Shown: positions 38,089 through 59,993 of the stretch, piece by piece
Numbering within the stretch: the stretch's first letter is position 1
Layout of the letters: every line of letters begins with the position of its first letter
Assembly (NCBI GenBank): GCA_039621445.1
Contig: CP154956.1
Coordinates: 15,479,508 to 15,543,507, forward strand
Origin: Euglena gracilis
Taxonomy: Eukaryota; Euglenida; Euglenophyceae; Euglenales
Reading direction: 5' to 3'
Length of the DNA: 64,000 bases
Made by a program: the position numbers and the translations under genes
Notes under the pieces: model-generated
The model's database searches: none
Told to the model about the DNA's origin: nothing
Seen by the model: only the letters and a program-made list of their open reading frames with translations

Positions 38089-41000
38089 ATGTATATATAC
38101 ATACATACATATATATATGTATATATGTATATGTATATGTATATATATGTACTCATATGCATATACATGTATATATCTGCGCATATATGTATGTATATGC
38201 ACATATATGTATATATGCATATATATACATGTATATGCATATATATGTGTATATATGCATATATATGTATATACGTATAATACGTATATATTTTTGTATA
38301 CATATGTGCATATATACGCATACACATATATATACATATATGTGCATATATGTATATATACGTATATATGTGTATGTATGTATATGTACATAGATACAGG
38401 GTGGGGGCATCACTGTGAGGTGCAGACTGGCCCCCCTGAATGGCCCCTGGGGGGGTCCAAACGAGACCCAAATGCTTGGAAAGACCAACATATGGGTGTG
38501 GTGTGCGTGCGTGTGTGTGTGTGTATACACCCCCCACAAATAAACCCTGCTCCTCGGATGAACCTTTGGGGGGAGTCATCCGGGACCAACAATAACACGC
38601 CTGTTTAGGAAATAATAATAAAAAACATAAATTGGCAAATTGGTAAAATTGTTGGCAGAATTCAAAATATGGGTCAGACTGTTCCCCAATGAAGTCGATG
38701 GATGGCTTCACGGGGTGTGTTTAAAAACCCACGCGACCCTGCACAGGTGGTCCACAAGCAATACTCCGAGAACACAGCCTCGTACTTCTTCTGATTATTG
38801 CTGTCCCCTGTGTTTGAAATGTGCAGACAAAGGCATGCAGGGGAAGCAGAACTTAATCATGAATAAGCCAATTAACAATTAGGCGAATCTGAGGAGGCAT
38901 TGTGAATATCTGCCATATCCAACAAACTTTCTCTTTGGCAGACCATCTCGCACATGATAAATAACTTGTTTATTTATCATTTAACATGTTTATTTATTAT
39001 TTGTGTGTGTGTGTGTGTTAGGTACATGTGTGCACATGTGCGGATATGTTTGTTTGTGTTGCATTGTATTGTGTGTGTGTTGTGGGGGGGTGAGGAGTAA
39101 CCCCCCAAATAACAATTCAATACAAAACAGTGGACCGATTTTTCTTCTGGCACAATGAATGGCAAGGCAACCGACAGGTAGTGGGGAGACTTAGTTGTCT
39201 GCTTTATGCCCGAGCACACACCGGTGTGGACGATTACGCGGGGTGGGTATGCCCAGTGGATGTACTCAGAATCCGAGTCGTAGAGGTGCCGGAACAGGTC
39301 GATGTGTGCACGAAGGGAGGCCACGGGGACAGAGTCAGGATGGGAGGGTTGCTGCTGTGCACCTTGCACGCGGGTGCAAGGTGGGTACATGTGCATTGAA
39401 AAAAAGCACTGCAAAAAACGAAACAACCGAAAACTGCAAAATACTGCTAAAACTGCACGGTGCATATTTTACAGATGACCTCTGCCCACCCACTCCTCTG
39501 ATTCGGAGTGAATATTGCTTGTAATCCATTTGACCTTTTGCAAAACATTTCACGCGAAACAGGCATGCAAACAGCGTGTGAGAGCTTCAGCATGGATTCT
39601 TTTCAACAGGGGGTGGGATTACACACACAAAAGATCCAAAAACGTGCACAAAAAAAGCACAGGCATCATAGAAAGGCAAAAGATGAAAAATACGAAAAAA
39701 TGATAAAAAGCAGTAGGTTTACGGTTAAAAAGAAAAATACGGAAATTGTAAATAATGGAAAATATCATTTTCGAAAATTTAACTGAAATCAAATCAAAAT
39801 CGAATTTGAAAGATGCTGAAAAAAACACAAGAAAAACCGGCAAATAATACTTAAAAAAATTGAAGAAATAAGAAAAAAATGCGCAAAAATGCGAAAGCCC
39901 AAAAAATGCGAAGAACTTTGAAAACTTGCAGGAAAAAAAGCTAAAAAAAAATGTGCAAGGTTGTACAAGAATGCACTGTGGGGGACTGGAAAAAAATGAC
40001 AAATATGCACCAAATGCGAAATCTGCACTGCACATCCCCCCTTTCCCCCCCTTTTCATCAGGAAAGCCGTGGCCTCTGAGGGGTGGAGTGGTGAAATTGG
40101 CAGCATTGATGATAATAAACGTCTTGATGCAGTTGGTCTGGGCTGTGGGGGAGATATGGAATGACGCAAGATTCCAAGAAAACAGTGCCAAGAATATTAA
40201 ATTGCAAAAAAAAACTTGAAATGAATACATCGCCTGTGTGTGCTTCGGCACTGCATGAGAAGAAAATTCGAAACGAATGAACCCCATCTGTGCCACTTTT
40301 TTTTCACAACTATTTTATGACAGAAATGACACACATGGCACAATATTAGATTCCTCTGATGGGCGCCCCGATATGGGCAAAGCTTTTCCACACCAAGCTC
40401 CGACTTCAGCAGTGCGAGAGCGGTGATATTTGACCGCAGGGTGAAGCGCTGGAAGTGGTTCTTCAGGCCGGCGTTGCGGTGTGGCCAGGTGGGGGTCAGG
40501 CTCAAGAGTGGCCTTCTGGACACTTTAACCTTTGTCACAGCATTTGCCATTTGTCACACTTACGGCGCTGAAAAAAACTCACAATGGTTGCCATCCCCAA
40601 GAGGCAAACAGGCGGCGGGGACCCAGGCCTCCTGTGCGGGACGCCTCGTACAGGGGGTGGTTCTCCTGCTTGTGCAGCATCTCCGCGATGGTCTCCATCG
40701 TGTGGTCCATCGCCTTCGTGTTCATGGCCAGGCTGTCCGCCTGTGGAGGGGGAGGAGGGGGACGGAAGGTACCCCACCCACCCACCCAGCCAGTCAGCCC
40801 GGAATGGGACCGGGTGGAGACCCCCCAAAGTGGGCGTCGGAAGCTTCCTAAGAATTGCCGGTGTTTCATGCCCACAGCCACACCCAGGCCTCTTGCCTGG
40901 GACCTGCTGGGGGGTCAGCCTGGGACCCACCCGCCCCCTCTGGGGGGTTTGGGGGGGCTTCCGAGTCAAAAAAAAGCCGGGTTGGATGCGGCCAAATGAA

Positions 41001-44000
41001 TGAAAGAAGAGTGCAAGCACACACAAAAAAGCCGGCTCACAAAAATGCATTGCCAACCAGATGCACGCAGGCACACATGTCTGGCATAAAGGCAGCCATG
41101 CGAGCTGGGCAGGGGGGAGGGAAACGCAACACATGGACCTCAAAAAAAACGCGACACAAAATAAGGTAAAAAAAATGCATACAAATACATGCAAAAAAAA
41201 CACAAAGTTGCAAGAAAAAATCCTTTTGGGGCTTTTGGGGCTTTTGGGGCTCCCCCGGGATGTGCTATCTGCCGGAGAAAGAATTTTTCAGCTCAGCCAG
41301 GGAAATTTTCCTATTTTGCATAAAGAAGAAGCATTTTGTTGACCAAAAAATGCAAAATCTTAAAAAAAATTGACAAAACTATTGGTCCCGGGGAAAAATT
41401 GGGGCCAAAGAAAGGAATATTTCAGAGTGAAAAAATTCCCAGCAAAAATCGAGAAATCACCACGAAGGAAACACAAAATAAACACAAAAAAAGGCGTTTG
41501 TGTTTCCAGTTTTGGAGCTGAGTTGTGCATATGCCCCTCATGCGTACACATCACACGGCGTGTGCTAACAAACACAAAAATACGTCACGACCCACCTGCA
41601 CGAGGTGCAGCAGCTCCTGGATGTTATTGGCCCACGACGCCGGGTCCAGGTTCTTCTGCTGGACCGCGTCCTCCGCCACCTTGCGCGCAATGCTTTTTAG
41701 GTCGCGGAGGGACGTGCCGCGCTCCCGCCGGTGCTCTGGCCCCTCCGGTGGGGCAAACCATCGACCCTCAGAGGGCAAAGAGAAATATCACAAAAAATAG
41801 TATATGACAAATATTTTATTTAGTATAATACATAATATTTCATTATGTATTTATTTAGTATAATATATAAAATACATAATATACAGTACAAATATTTATC
41901 AGTACGTCACAAATAACATCACCAAAAGAATCGCCGCCATAAGAAAATCCAAAAAAAACCAAAAAAAAACAGTTTGTTCCCCCCTTGCACCCCGCACATG
42001 TGGTGGCCATGTCGCGCGGGAGTCTGCAGCAGAGAATGGACGTGCCAAGAAAGGGAAGACCAAATGGCACCCACAAATCCGCGTGATCACTGCGGGTCGA
42101 AAATGGAAACAATTTAAAAAAAAAGTCGGACCGCTGTTTCCCTCCGAAACTCTTAATGAGAGATTTCTTTCAGGTTGGGGCGCTCGGACACAAACCGTCA
42201 AAAACATCTGCAATCCTGGTTCAAAAACCTGAAAAACTATATTCTTTGTTTGAAGAAGAATGAAATCGACCAGACCTATGATGAATGCCCAGGAAATGTT
42301 CCGGACAATTTTTCAGCGGATGAAACCAGAGTCGAAAGAGGTAGGTCAGGGTCCCATTTGGAAATGCAGCATCAGGGTCCCATTATTGCAGCATTCTGAT
42401 TCGCGACATGAACCCCCGCGCCGGCCAAGCACCGCTGGGGGTAGCGGACTGGGGATTGCGGTCGTCGTGGCGCTCCGACTTCTCCAGGCGCAGCAGCTTA
42501 CGACCAGGGCTGCACAGGCGGGGGGGGGGGGAGGCTGGGGGGGCTTCGACCCCCCCCATCAACCTCCCGTGAACCTAATTAATCAAGTTTTTCAAATAAA
42601 TTTTTAATTAAGTAAAAATAATAAATAATAATAATAATTTTTGATTAATTAAAAATTGATTCATTTTTACTAAATCAATTTTTTCCAATCAAACATGTTG
42701 CCCAAGTTATATTTCTCACACATCGCACATTTGTCAAAAAAGAAAAACACTCAACTTCGGCCCATATGTCATGCAACCCCACACCCCACTGGGGGAAGGG
42801 GCAAGCTTTTCGGGTCAGCCCTGCGTGTGGGGCACGAGGCGGAGGTCGCCCGTGAAGTCCAGCTTGATGAGGTAGCAGCGGGTGTCCAGCACCTTCAGGC
42901 CAAAGGGCACCAGGTACTGAATGTACGACAGGTCCTGAAGGGGGGACAGAGGGAGGCAGAATTGGGGGGTTGCCGGGGGGGGGGGGCAGGCAATGGAATG
43001 TCGTGCTGGCATGCAAACCGATGCCAATCGTGGAACCCATCCCAAAGGACTGAAGAAACGGGAGAGTGCTGGAGAACCAAAAAATATGAACAAGGGATAA
43101 AAAGGTTTGCTTTTGCTGAGCAGGAATAGCTCAATCAACTGATTAGATACATGTTTTATTTGAATGGGTATATGTAAAAAAACATGGATACAAAGACAAA
43201 AAAATCATAAAAATATGGAACTGTTGAGATTGGCGAACTTGATGGCAGGTGGTCTCTGCCCAGGAAAAGTGGGTTTGGGAATGGCTGCAGGGGGCTCATT
43301 GGTGGGATGGGCGACCCCCGGCCACCCTTGCAACCCACCCATTCCCGTTCAGCGTTGCCTGGCAGTCTGTGAGTTGGGGGGGGGGGGTTGCCGGCACACA
43401 CCACGCCCAAGTCGTACTTCAGCGGGAACTCCTTGTGGTTGCGCAGCATCTCCACCGCGACGTGCACCTCCATGTCCTCCTGCAGCTCCCCGTCTCCGCC
43501 CACCATCTGCACGTACCGCCTGCAGGTGGCATGGGAGGGGCAAATTGCACGCAATGTGCCACATTCTGTGCTGCGATAATTCAAATGCAAAAAAAAGGTT
43601 TAGACAGGCATGTGCAGTTTCGAGCCTGCAGAACTTAAGAACGCAAAAGAAAACTTGTATCAATCACCCTAATGTGCTCATAGAACCTGTACCCGATCAC
43701 TTGAATTCAATGTTCTTGATATTCAGTGTATTAGCAAGCTGATTCGCAGGGAACCTGTTTCCAAGCAATGAAGTTGAAAGTTGAGTTGCTTATTGTATGT
43801 TTCATTTTTTTTTGTGCAAAAGGAAACGTTAATTGCAAGTCATTCAAGTGAGTGGGGGATATCTCCAAGGATTTGAGTCTTTTTGGCGAGGCTCAAATAA
43901 CATCTGCCAACATGAATCCCCCATTCCTCTTGGACATGGATTTCAGGCGTAGGGGCGGCGTGGCAACCCCCCACAGTCAACTGTTGTGGGGGGTAGCAAA

Positions 44001-45237
44001 GAGACCTGGGTATGAAGAAAGGCAAGCCCGTGGCAACATCCCGAAGCAGCGTCCGGAACACCATCTGTGGAAGAGTCCAGGCGGAGAAAGATATCAGGCA
44101 CAGGAAAAAAACCACTTGTGACCTGTTGTAGACATTGAGTGGAACAGTAACCAAAGACTTATGCAGTCTGGAGGGAACAACACTGCCAGTATAGTTGTCC
44201 GACTTCTCCTGACCCCGCCTGCAACCTCCCAGTGTCATAGGTTGGGTGAGAGGGGGTTTGATGGAATGGGTTCAACGAAGGGGTTGGGGTCGGGGGGGGG
44301 GGGGATGCAACTTGGCCCTTCAAATTATGCAAGCCAAAAAACTGCAAAAAATGCAAAAAAATGCAAAAAAATGCAAAAAAATGCAGCTTGCATGAAAACC
44401 TTGAGAAAAAGCTGGAATATGACAGAGCTTTGCTGCCTAAAATCAAAAAAAATTCCAGGGCAAAATGTTTTATGTAAAAAATGCAAAAAAATGCAAAAAA
44501 ATCCAAATTATGCAAGTTGCATTCCCCCCCCCTGGTTGGGGTCGGGGGGGGGCGCTTTTGTCGGAACAAATTCTGCAACGGCATCATCAGCCGCAGGCCT
44601 CGGGGGCGGACCTCGCGCTTCCCCTCCCGGGACATGCGCTCCTTCAGCTTCACCAGCAAGTAGTCCTCCACCGGCTTGTCGTGGTCGCTGTCCCACTTCA
44701 CGACGCGGCCCGTCTTGACGGTCCCGTTCCAGCCGGAGGGCAGGTACTCGTTCAGTAGCTGCATTTGGTCCACCACCTGTGTGGGTGTTTCGGGGGGGGG
44801 GGGGGGCTGCGGCTTGGGTGGCGGGACGTTGCCACAGTTCAGGTGGGGAAAACGGCCTCGAATGTTTTTTTTTAAAAATGCACTGTAGAATTTTGAAGAA
44901 CACCGCCAATAGATTTGGCACAAAAAAATGGAAAATGCACAATAAACCTGAAAGAAACAAAGCTGCACAAAACAAGCTACACATCCACTCCCAACCACAA
45001 CGCATATCCCCCCAGATACACATATTGACAATGACCAACGTTTCTGCTCCGTTTCTCCCCCCTATTCAAAAGACTGCTGCCAGCTCTAATGCCCCTTCTG
45101 CATCAGAGGGAAAAAATACCTCCACTTTCTGGTCGTCGCACAAGAACAGCGGACTGGTTTGTGGGTTGAACAGCAGCACTTTGCACTGGGACAGAGCGGC
45201 TGCCAGGTGGGTGCAGCGGAGCAGGCACTCAAGATAC
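35215..45237 (-). CDS. Series of unidentified minus-strand exons downstream of the SIR2-like exons
   Basis: Approximate exons: 45075-45237 ([17 protein letters not shown]), 44565-44776 ([18 protein letters not shown] and on), 43405-43519 ([16 protein letters not shown]), 42821-42934 ([19 protein letters not shown]), 41596-41770 ([16 protein letters not shown]), 40628-40740 ([20 protein letters not shown]), 40375-40497 ([18 protein letters not shown]), 40055-40150, 39185-39345 ([18 protein letters not shown]), 37700-37945 ([16 protein letters not shown]), 36250-36345 and 35215-35300. Several have CAG acceptors and GT donors and are GC-richer than their surroundings. The same strand and steady spacing suggest one long gene, perhaps the C-terminal part of the SIR2-like gene. 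I recognise no domain. Terminal exon not found. Confidence 0.5.
36440..36630. repeat. (CA)n and AT-rich microsatellite
   Basis: CACACATA units followed by ATATGATATATATA units. Confidence 0.9.
36655..36910. repeat. GGCGCC fold-back repeat family copy
   Basis: Poly-G/poly-C arms, AAAAAATGGCC, GCTAAAAATAGAA, the hairpin CGGCGCCTGCGGCACCG, and CCCACCCCCCTCCGGGGGG. Closest relative is at 25830-26060. Confidence 0.65.
37700..37945 (-). CDS. Unidentified long exon
   Basis: A GC-rich open stretch of about 80 codons including [38 protein letters not shown] and [19 protein letters not shown]. No family recognised. It directly abuts the TA microsatellite on its 5' side. Confidence 0.5.
37962..38395. 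repeat. (TA)n/(TATACATA)n microsatellite
   Basis: TATATA units grade into ATATACATATG and ATGTATATA units over about 430 bases. Confidence 0.95.
44305..44510 (+). repeat. ATGCAAAAAA dispersed repeat, copy 2
   Basis: Matches 22745-22885 in order and sequence and carries more ATGCAAAAAA units. Confidence 0.65.
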
Positions 45238-45394
45238 CTGAAGGGAGAGGAAAGACACAGGAAGAGGGAAACACGAGATTGGATGGCATGCACTCCAATG
45301 CACAGCACGGAGCACATTCATACAACAGGATGAAGGGGAAAATGACAACTGAAAAAAAAGAACAATGTATCTACACGTGTACGACAAACAACAC

Positions 45395-45562
45395 ACACAC
45401 CAAACCACACCACACCACACCACACCACACCACACCAAACCACACCACACCACACCACACGACACCACACCACACCACACCACACCACACCACACCACAC
45501 CACACCACACCACACCACACCACACCACACCACACCACACCACACCACACCACACCACAAAA
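45395..45562. repeat. (ACACC)n pentamer satellite
   Basis: About 33 units of ACACC with few changes. Confidence 0.95.
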
Positions 45563-45651
45563 CACAGCACATCACAACACATGCAGAGACCAAGATCAAA
45601 TGCAGGCACCCTTTCTCACACATCCATAAGCACAGCACACGTGCAGCATAC

Positions 45652-53983
<8,332 letters not shown>

Positions 53984-54332
53984 CTGGGGGGGGGGGGTGG
54001 CGAGGGGGGCACTGGCGGAGACAGCAATCGAGATGGGGAGACGTTGAATTCCCGCCGGGGTGCGAGAGTAAACCCTCCCCCAAAATAATACCCCCTCGGG
54101 GTCCGACTTCAACGACCGGGCTGATACCCCCCCCCCCGATTTCGGGCGGAAGGTCCGGATTTTGACCTGAAAATGTAGGTAAAAAAACACAAATCTCTGA
54201 CAACAAATTACGAAAAAAAATCGATTTTTCTGCATCGTCTGACCTCCAAAAAGTGCAAAAATGACCCCAAAAGGGTCAAAAGGCGCTATTTTGGCTCCTA
54301 CGGGACTTCGAAAGTTTTCGAAAATTTTGGGG

Positions 54333-54426
54333 TGCTATTACCCCCCCCCAAATAATACCCCCCCCCCTCGGGCCGGGACTTCGGGCAAAAAAAATAATAC
54401 CCCGGGGGGTATTATTTGGGGGGGTT
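54333..54426. repeat. Fold-back repeat AAATAATACCCC / GGGGTATTATTT
   Basis: Arms at 54350-54368 and 54402-54423 are inverted, with a loop containing a second AATAATACCCC. A related AAATAATACCCCC lies at 54081-54094. Confidence 0.6.
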
Positions 54427-54434
54427 TAACTGCA

Positions 54435-55825
54435 TATCAGGCGGAATGGACTAACCATGTGGGCAGAAAGTCATCCAAAAATGGCCCAGTTCGGACCTTC
54501 AGTGCCAAATATGCCTTAGCCGAGTGCCGTGCCCCCTGCCGCCCCCCTTCAGAGAGGATTGGCAAAAAAAAACTCACCAAATCGGCGCTGGAAAGAAATG
54601 TAGGCCATCTTCTTCACGTTTGTGGTCAATTCCCCTCTCTGGATTGTGGAATCCCCCCAGGCAAGTCGGTATGACCCAGATCCGACCCCCCCCCTCCGCC
54701 GAGACCAAGGTTTGGGCCAAAAACCATCACTCACCCCCCAGGGCCGGCCAGCGATAAGTGATTCTGCGATCTGGGTGCCTGGGAATGGTTGCCCAGGGAA
54801 GCAACTCCTCCGTACGGGCCACACCTCAGGATTCAGGATTCGTGTACCAGGCAGATCACCCATCGCATCGCATCAAAAAACTCATAGTGGAGGTTTCTTC
54901 AGTTTTCCCCAAAAGCAGCTAATTTTGATTGCCCCACATCCATTGACACAAAAAAAGATATATGTGGACGTTCAAATTTGTGAATTTTATTGCGGTCGAT
55001 TGCTGCAATTGCAGGGGGCGGGGAATTGCACATCGGGGGGTCAAAAAATGAAGTGCACAAAATTGCACAAAATTGCACAAAATTGCACATCCTTGGAGAT
55101 TACATTGGATCCCTTATAACGAGCATGCACATATGCAACTACTTGGAGAATCATCTTGTTCCTTTGTCAAGAACATCCAGAAATGACAGCGCAGCAGTCA
55201 AATCGGCCTTCAATGTCACCATTGAATAGCGAGGATGCCAGGGACCTTGCACCACGAAAAGAAAAAAACACATATTGCACTGTTTTCCAAAAATAATAAA
55301 ATAACTTCCTTTTTTGTTGGAAATGACTTTTTCCCAACACATTTATCAGAGAATAATATTCCATCATCCTGGCTGCAATGGGGCGGAAATGCTCGACAAA
55401 TAGTTCAATCCCTGCTGGTGCAATACCTTCTCGGCACAGGTTGAGAAAATATCAAAGACACCTAGGCAGGGGACTCAAGATAGGGTTTGCACACTGAGTA
55501 AACCAACAATAAACCGCCTTTGAACGGAAATTTTCACTACGTACATCAGTTTCCCAGAAAAGGTAAATTCTCAATTGCATCAAAAACTGACATTTTCCAA
55601 AACAAAATATCCTGGGCCATGTGCATTAACTGCACAAAGTTGCAAAAAAAAATGGACATTCCAGGAAAACCAAAAATTGCACAAAATTGCATAAATTGCA
55701 CGGTGCAATTTTCTCCCCTTCCCTGAGTGTTGGCCATACAAATGTGTGTTGGCCATGCAAGTGGATACGTACTTGTATATGTATGGACGCACGGTGATTC
55801 GAGGTTACAAAGGTGTGGGATGCAC
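54435..55825. other. Intron or intergenic spacer with no gene recognised
   Basis: Several runs of AAATTGCACA (55065-55090, 55675-55705) occur. No credible exon borders. Confidence 0.4.
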
Positions 55826-55972
55826 CTGCAGCAGGTGCGGAGTCTCCAACAGGTTGTCCATGACGCACACGTGGTCTGGCATGCGGACCACCTTCTGGAC
55901 CTTCTTGATGGTGGCCTGGCCGTTGACCTCCTCGAGCGTCAACTCCACCATCAGGTTGAGGTTGACCTGGAT
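55826..55972 (-). CDS. Unidentified exon, 49 codons, clean GT-AG borders
   Basis: Borders CCCCCACAG|ATC and CTGCAG|GTGCAT. It encodes IQVNLNLMVELTLEEVNGQA, TIKKVQKVVRMPDHVCVMDN and LLETPHLLQ, a mix of beta strands and helix. It is the nearest clear exon upstream of the SIR2-like N-terminal exon and may belong to the same gene. Confidence 0.65.
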
Positions 55973-56285
55973 CTGTGGGGGGAGGTTCATCAATTGAAAT
56001 CTCAGAAATAAATGTGTGTGTGTGTGTTGTGTTGTGCGTATTGTGCGTGGATGGGCGGGGTGGGTCTCAGGCGCGACAGCTTAAAAAGCCTTGAATACTT
56101 TCAAAAAAAAACACCTTAAATTTTTGGCTCCCCAAATATAAAGCCCCCCCACAGGGGGTCAAGGGGGCAATTCAGGTGGAACTTCTTTGTTTTTTTTTAA
56201 CTCAGCCCAGCGTCACAGCACAACAGACGGGGTGAGAGCACACTGCGGAGACGTGAACCCCCCCCCCAAAACAACCGGGCCACAC

Positions 56286-56393
56286 CAGCTTGCCGTCGCC
56301 GTAGAGGTTCGCCTTCTCCACCACGTGCAGCCCACCAACGTACTCCTTCTCGAGCTCCATGCAGAACGCCATGTTGTAATGCTTGATGGGCAG
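56286..56393 (-). CDS. Unidentified exon, 36 codons, clean GT-AG borders
   Basis: Borders CCCCAG|CTG and AAGCTG|GTGTGG. Encodes LPIKHYNMAFCMELEKEYVG and GLHVVEKANLYGDGKL. Confidence 0.65.
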
Positions 56394-57063
56394 CTGGGGT
56401 CAGAGAGGGGTGGGGGTGGAATCAAACACCTCTCGATGGATTGCCTGGATCCTCCAGAAATTGTCGGTATGTCGGTGAGGGTTTGTTGGGATGTGCCGGG
56501 GTTGTCGGGGTATGTCGGGGTTTGCTAGGATTTGTCGGGAGTTGTCGGGATTTTTGGGGTTTGTCAGGAAATGTTATTGGAGACAGAATGCAGCCAGCCC
56601 AGCCCGATTTGGGGAAAGCACAGCATGCCTCAGAGTTTTGCAAAATGGCAGATGGGCTGCGCTGAATCATACAAACGACTGACCCAAAAGTATCTCCCAA
56701 ATGCATCAGAAAAAAACCACAAGGAGGCATTTGGATTTCTTTTCCAAATGCACACCCACATTGGTATCGAGAGAGGACATGAAAACTACAATTCTTCCCA
56801 CCCGATGGTTAGAGTTCCAAAAAAATGCTTTGGGGCAGGTGCAAAAAGAGCGGTCAGTGGGATGCTGACACACTCGTTCGCAAGCAACCTCTCTCCCCCC
56901 CACCTGATGCATACGGCTTGCTGATTTGTTTGTGAGCAGTTCCACGGGGAGCTGCTCACCGTGGAACTCTCCGTCAAGAAGTGCCCACACGCAGATTCCA
57001 AACAAAATTCGTGGCAGCTGGGCCCGGCCCGCCCATGCACTACGGCGCACAATCGGCACACAC

Positions 57064-57174
57064 CTCCAGTTCCGCCTGCTCCGTCACCACCAGCCAGTGC
57101 ACTGTAGCGCGCTCGAGGCGGTCGTTCAGCTCGCAGCTGCTGACGCACAGGTCGATGGCCTTGATGGCCGCACG
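57064..57174 (-). CDS. Unidentified exon
   Basis: Ends GAG|GTGTGTG. Encodes AIKAIDLCVSSCELNDRLER and ATVHWLVVTEQAELE. The 5' border is uncertain. A short further exon-like stretch (FGICVWALLDGEFH) lies at about 56950-57000. Confidence 0.55.
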
Positions 57175-58039
57175 GCGCGGGGCAGGTCGAGGGGGCGGGC
57201 GGCGGAAGCCGGAGCGAACGCGGGAGCACACAAAACGTGTGGCAAACTTTTAAAAGTTGAAACTTTGCCAAAGGTTCCACTTTGACAAAATTTTTTCAAC
57301 TTTTGGCAACGTCTCAAAAGGTTTGAAAACCCCATGGGGGGTTAAAAAATTGCATGGATGCAAGGTTTGTTCGCAGTCACCCGCTTCCGTTTGGCTTCGC
57401 ATGGGAGCCGCCGGAATCTCTGACCCATTCCAATACCCGTATTTCTTCGGCGGTGCCGGTTCTCAGCCGCGCCGTGGCCGGGGATCTCTCGGGTTTGCGT
57501 CAACGGGAAGCTCTTCGTGATCCTCATCGCACAGTCGCATTTGGGCTCTCCTTTCGCGGGTGCCACAAAGACGTCCAAACACGCACGGGAAAGAGGAAGG
57601 GAAAACAAAGGAAATGAAAAGGAAGGAACGAATTGGCCATGGAATTTTAAAAGTGTCTAGTCTGCTGACAAACCTGGCAAAACCAGAGTTTTATCGGCAT
57701 GATCCTAGAACATTGGACGGGAGGGGAGGCAAAGCTCAGAACCACTGTTGTGGAGTGCACATGTTATGGACACAAATCACCCATGGTGGAATTGAAAGCT
57801 CCAAATTAGGTTTAGATTTCAGGGCCATGCAATCAGATTAAATTGGGTGCTTTACAGCAGAAAACGGCTAAGAATGCCCTCTTTCATTTTTTTACTGAAA
57901 AGATTGAGGCATTTTCAGTGAAATTTGTCCCCCAGCTTTCTCAATTAACGACCTTCCCAACATTTAAAAACAAAGTGGCAAAAGAAAAACAAATTCGATG
58001 GGGGCACAGGTGGCAGGCATTGGATGACCTTTCCATGAC

Positions 58040-58515
58040 CAGGCGACCGTGCGGCCCACACAGGCTCTTCGCTCACCTCCGGCCCCGGGCGAGCGCCACG
58101 GTAGTAGAGTTGACGGCAGGCCCAGTTCCGACAGAGCACATACAGATACACGCAAACGCACACACGCACACACGCGCGCGCACACACGAACACACGCGCG
58201 CGCACACACACACTCGCACGCGTGCGCACACACGCACGCACGCGCGCACATACACAAGCACACCCACCTACACACACGCACACACACACACACACACCTA
58301 CCCACCCACACATGCACACACACACACACGCACACAACTCTGGGATGGGCCCGTGACATATAGCTGCGAGGGACGCGGGGGTTCGACTAACTAACATGCA
58401 CAAACACCCATAGGGCTCCGGTGTTCCCATTTCAGCCCTGGGTGATGGTTGACACTTTCCTGGCGGACGTCTGCTTCTGGTCGATCTCCTTTTTGCCAGA
58501 AACAGAACGGACTTT
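58040..58515 (-). other. Two possible short exons around a CA microsatellite
   Basis: 58445-58505 can encode KEIDQKQTSARKVSTITQG, which a TGA follows directly. 58075-58125 can encode NWACRQLYYRGARPGPE before GAG|GTGAGC. Between them lies an interrupted (CA)n at 58140-58330. Confidence 0.35.
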
Positions 58516-58579
58516 CAGTGAGAAATCGAGGAGGGAAACCCACAGAGCCCTGACCCCATTGGCCGGCCCTCGTCCTGAC

Positions 58580-58673
58580 CGCGGGTTCTCGATGCGGCCC
58601 TCCAGGACGCTGGCATTGTGGACGTAGACGATGATGCTCTGCTTGATCCACGCCTCCCAGTCGCTGCTGTTCC
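58580..58673 (-). CDS. Unidentified exon
   Basis: Borders CCCCAG|GGAACAG and CCGCG|GTCAGG. Encodes NSSDWEAWIKQSIIVYVHNA then SVLEGRIENPR. Confidence 0.6.
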
Positions 58674-59664
58674 CTGGGGCGGCCACACAGGGGGGGTGGA
58701 AGTGCATCCGATGCATCATTGTTGCATCTCAAACTTGATTTATAAATAAGTATATTTACAAATCTTTAAAATATTATAAATCAAATTTGAAATCAAATTT
58801 AAATTAAAATATTCACAAATTTGATTTATAAATAAATATATTTATAAATCAAAAAATTTAAATATATAAATATAAATCAAATTTGATTTATAAATATTTA
58901 CTAATTTGATTTATAAACACTTATCCAAATTGTCAATTTCAATTCAATTTCAATTCACTGGGACGGGGGCGGGGACAGAAAAGCGCGTCGTCAAAGGGGG
59001 TCGAATTTCTGGAGTTCCGCTGAGAAGGTTGCAACGTTTTGCACATTTGGGATAAAAAGGACACATTCATCTCGTCAGAAAAACCATTCTTAACAGCAAA
59101 CAAAATGCCATTGTCTCTTTTTCCTTGCACATTATAGGGGGGAAGAATGTCAATAAACATGAAAAAAAAACGTTTTTAGCATTTTGGGTGAATGTCGAAT
59201 GCATGATTTTTGCAACTTTTGGAACATGATGATTCAAAAAATATGTAAATAATTTGCGAAAAAAAAGTGACAAAAAGTTTGGTCTCAAGAAAAATCAGGA
59301 CCAGTGTGGAATTTTTCTGAATGAAAAACATCTCGGCAGAACTCAAAAAATGGGAAAATGGGGAAATGCAAATAAATGAAAAAAACAACAAATTCGTCAA
59401 ACTCAGAAAAAAAACAACAAAACGCAAAAGAATGCGTCGTGTTTTTTCCCAACTGCTTTTTGGTGATACACGTGATACACAAAATCGTGGTGATACACAC
59501 GTTACACAAAAAATTGTTCTGGTGATGCACACTAGCTGAATGTCTGGTACCCTACGAACTTTGGAGGAGAAATAGGCATAATAGGCAGAAGAAATCTCAG
59601 TGAAATGTTCATTTTCACCCACTTTCCCCCATTATTTTGTTCCTAACCCAAGGGGTGGGGAGAC

Positions 59665-59734
59665 CAGTGGGGTGCTTCGCGAGGTGCAAATGGTTGAGGA
59701 TTTTGCTGACGACGGCGTCCATCCACTTCACCAC
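59665..59734 (-). CDS. Unidentified exon
   Basis: Borders GCGCAG|GTGGTG and CACTG|GTCTCC. Encodes VVKWMDAVVSKILNHLHLAK then HPT. Confidence 0.55.
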
Positions 59735-59954
59735 CTGCGCAGGATGGGAACACATGGCACTTGCTGGGGGGTGGGCTTTGCTCGTAAAGGGTGGCTGCTC
59801 TTCATGACTGGCATCGTTCTCTGTTCACCTTGTCACGCGGCCACTTTGGGGAGGGGGAGTAGCAGGAGAGACTTCTTGCAGATCACAATGAAAATCCATT
59901 TTTATTTGCTAAGTGACAGTTCATCACATGGATTGAGTTCAGACACCAAAAATG

Positions 59955-59993
<39 letters not shown>

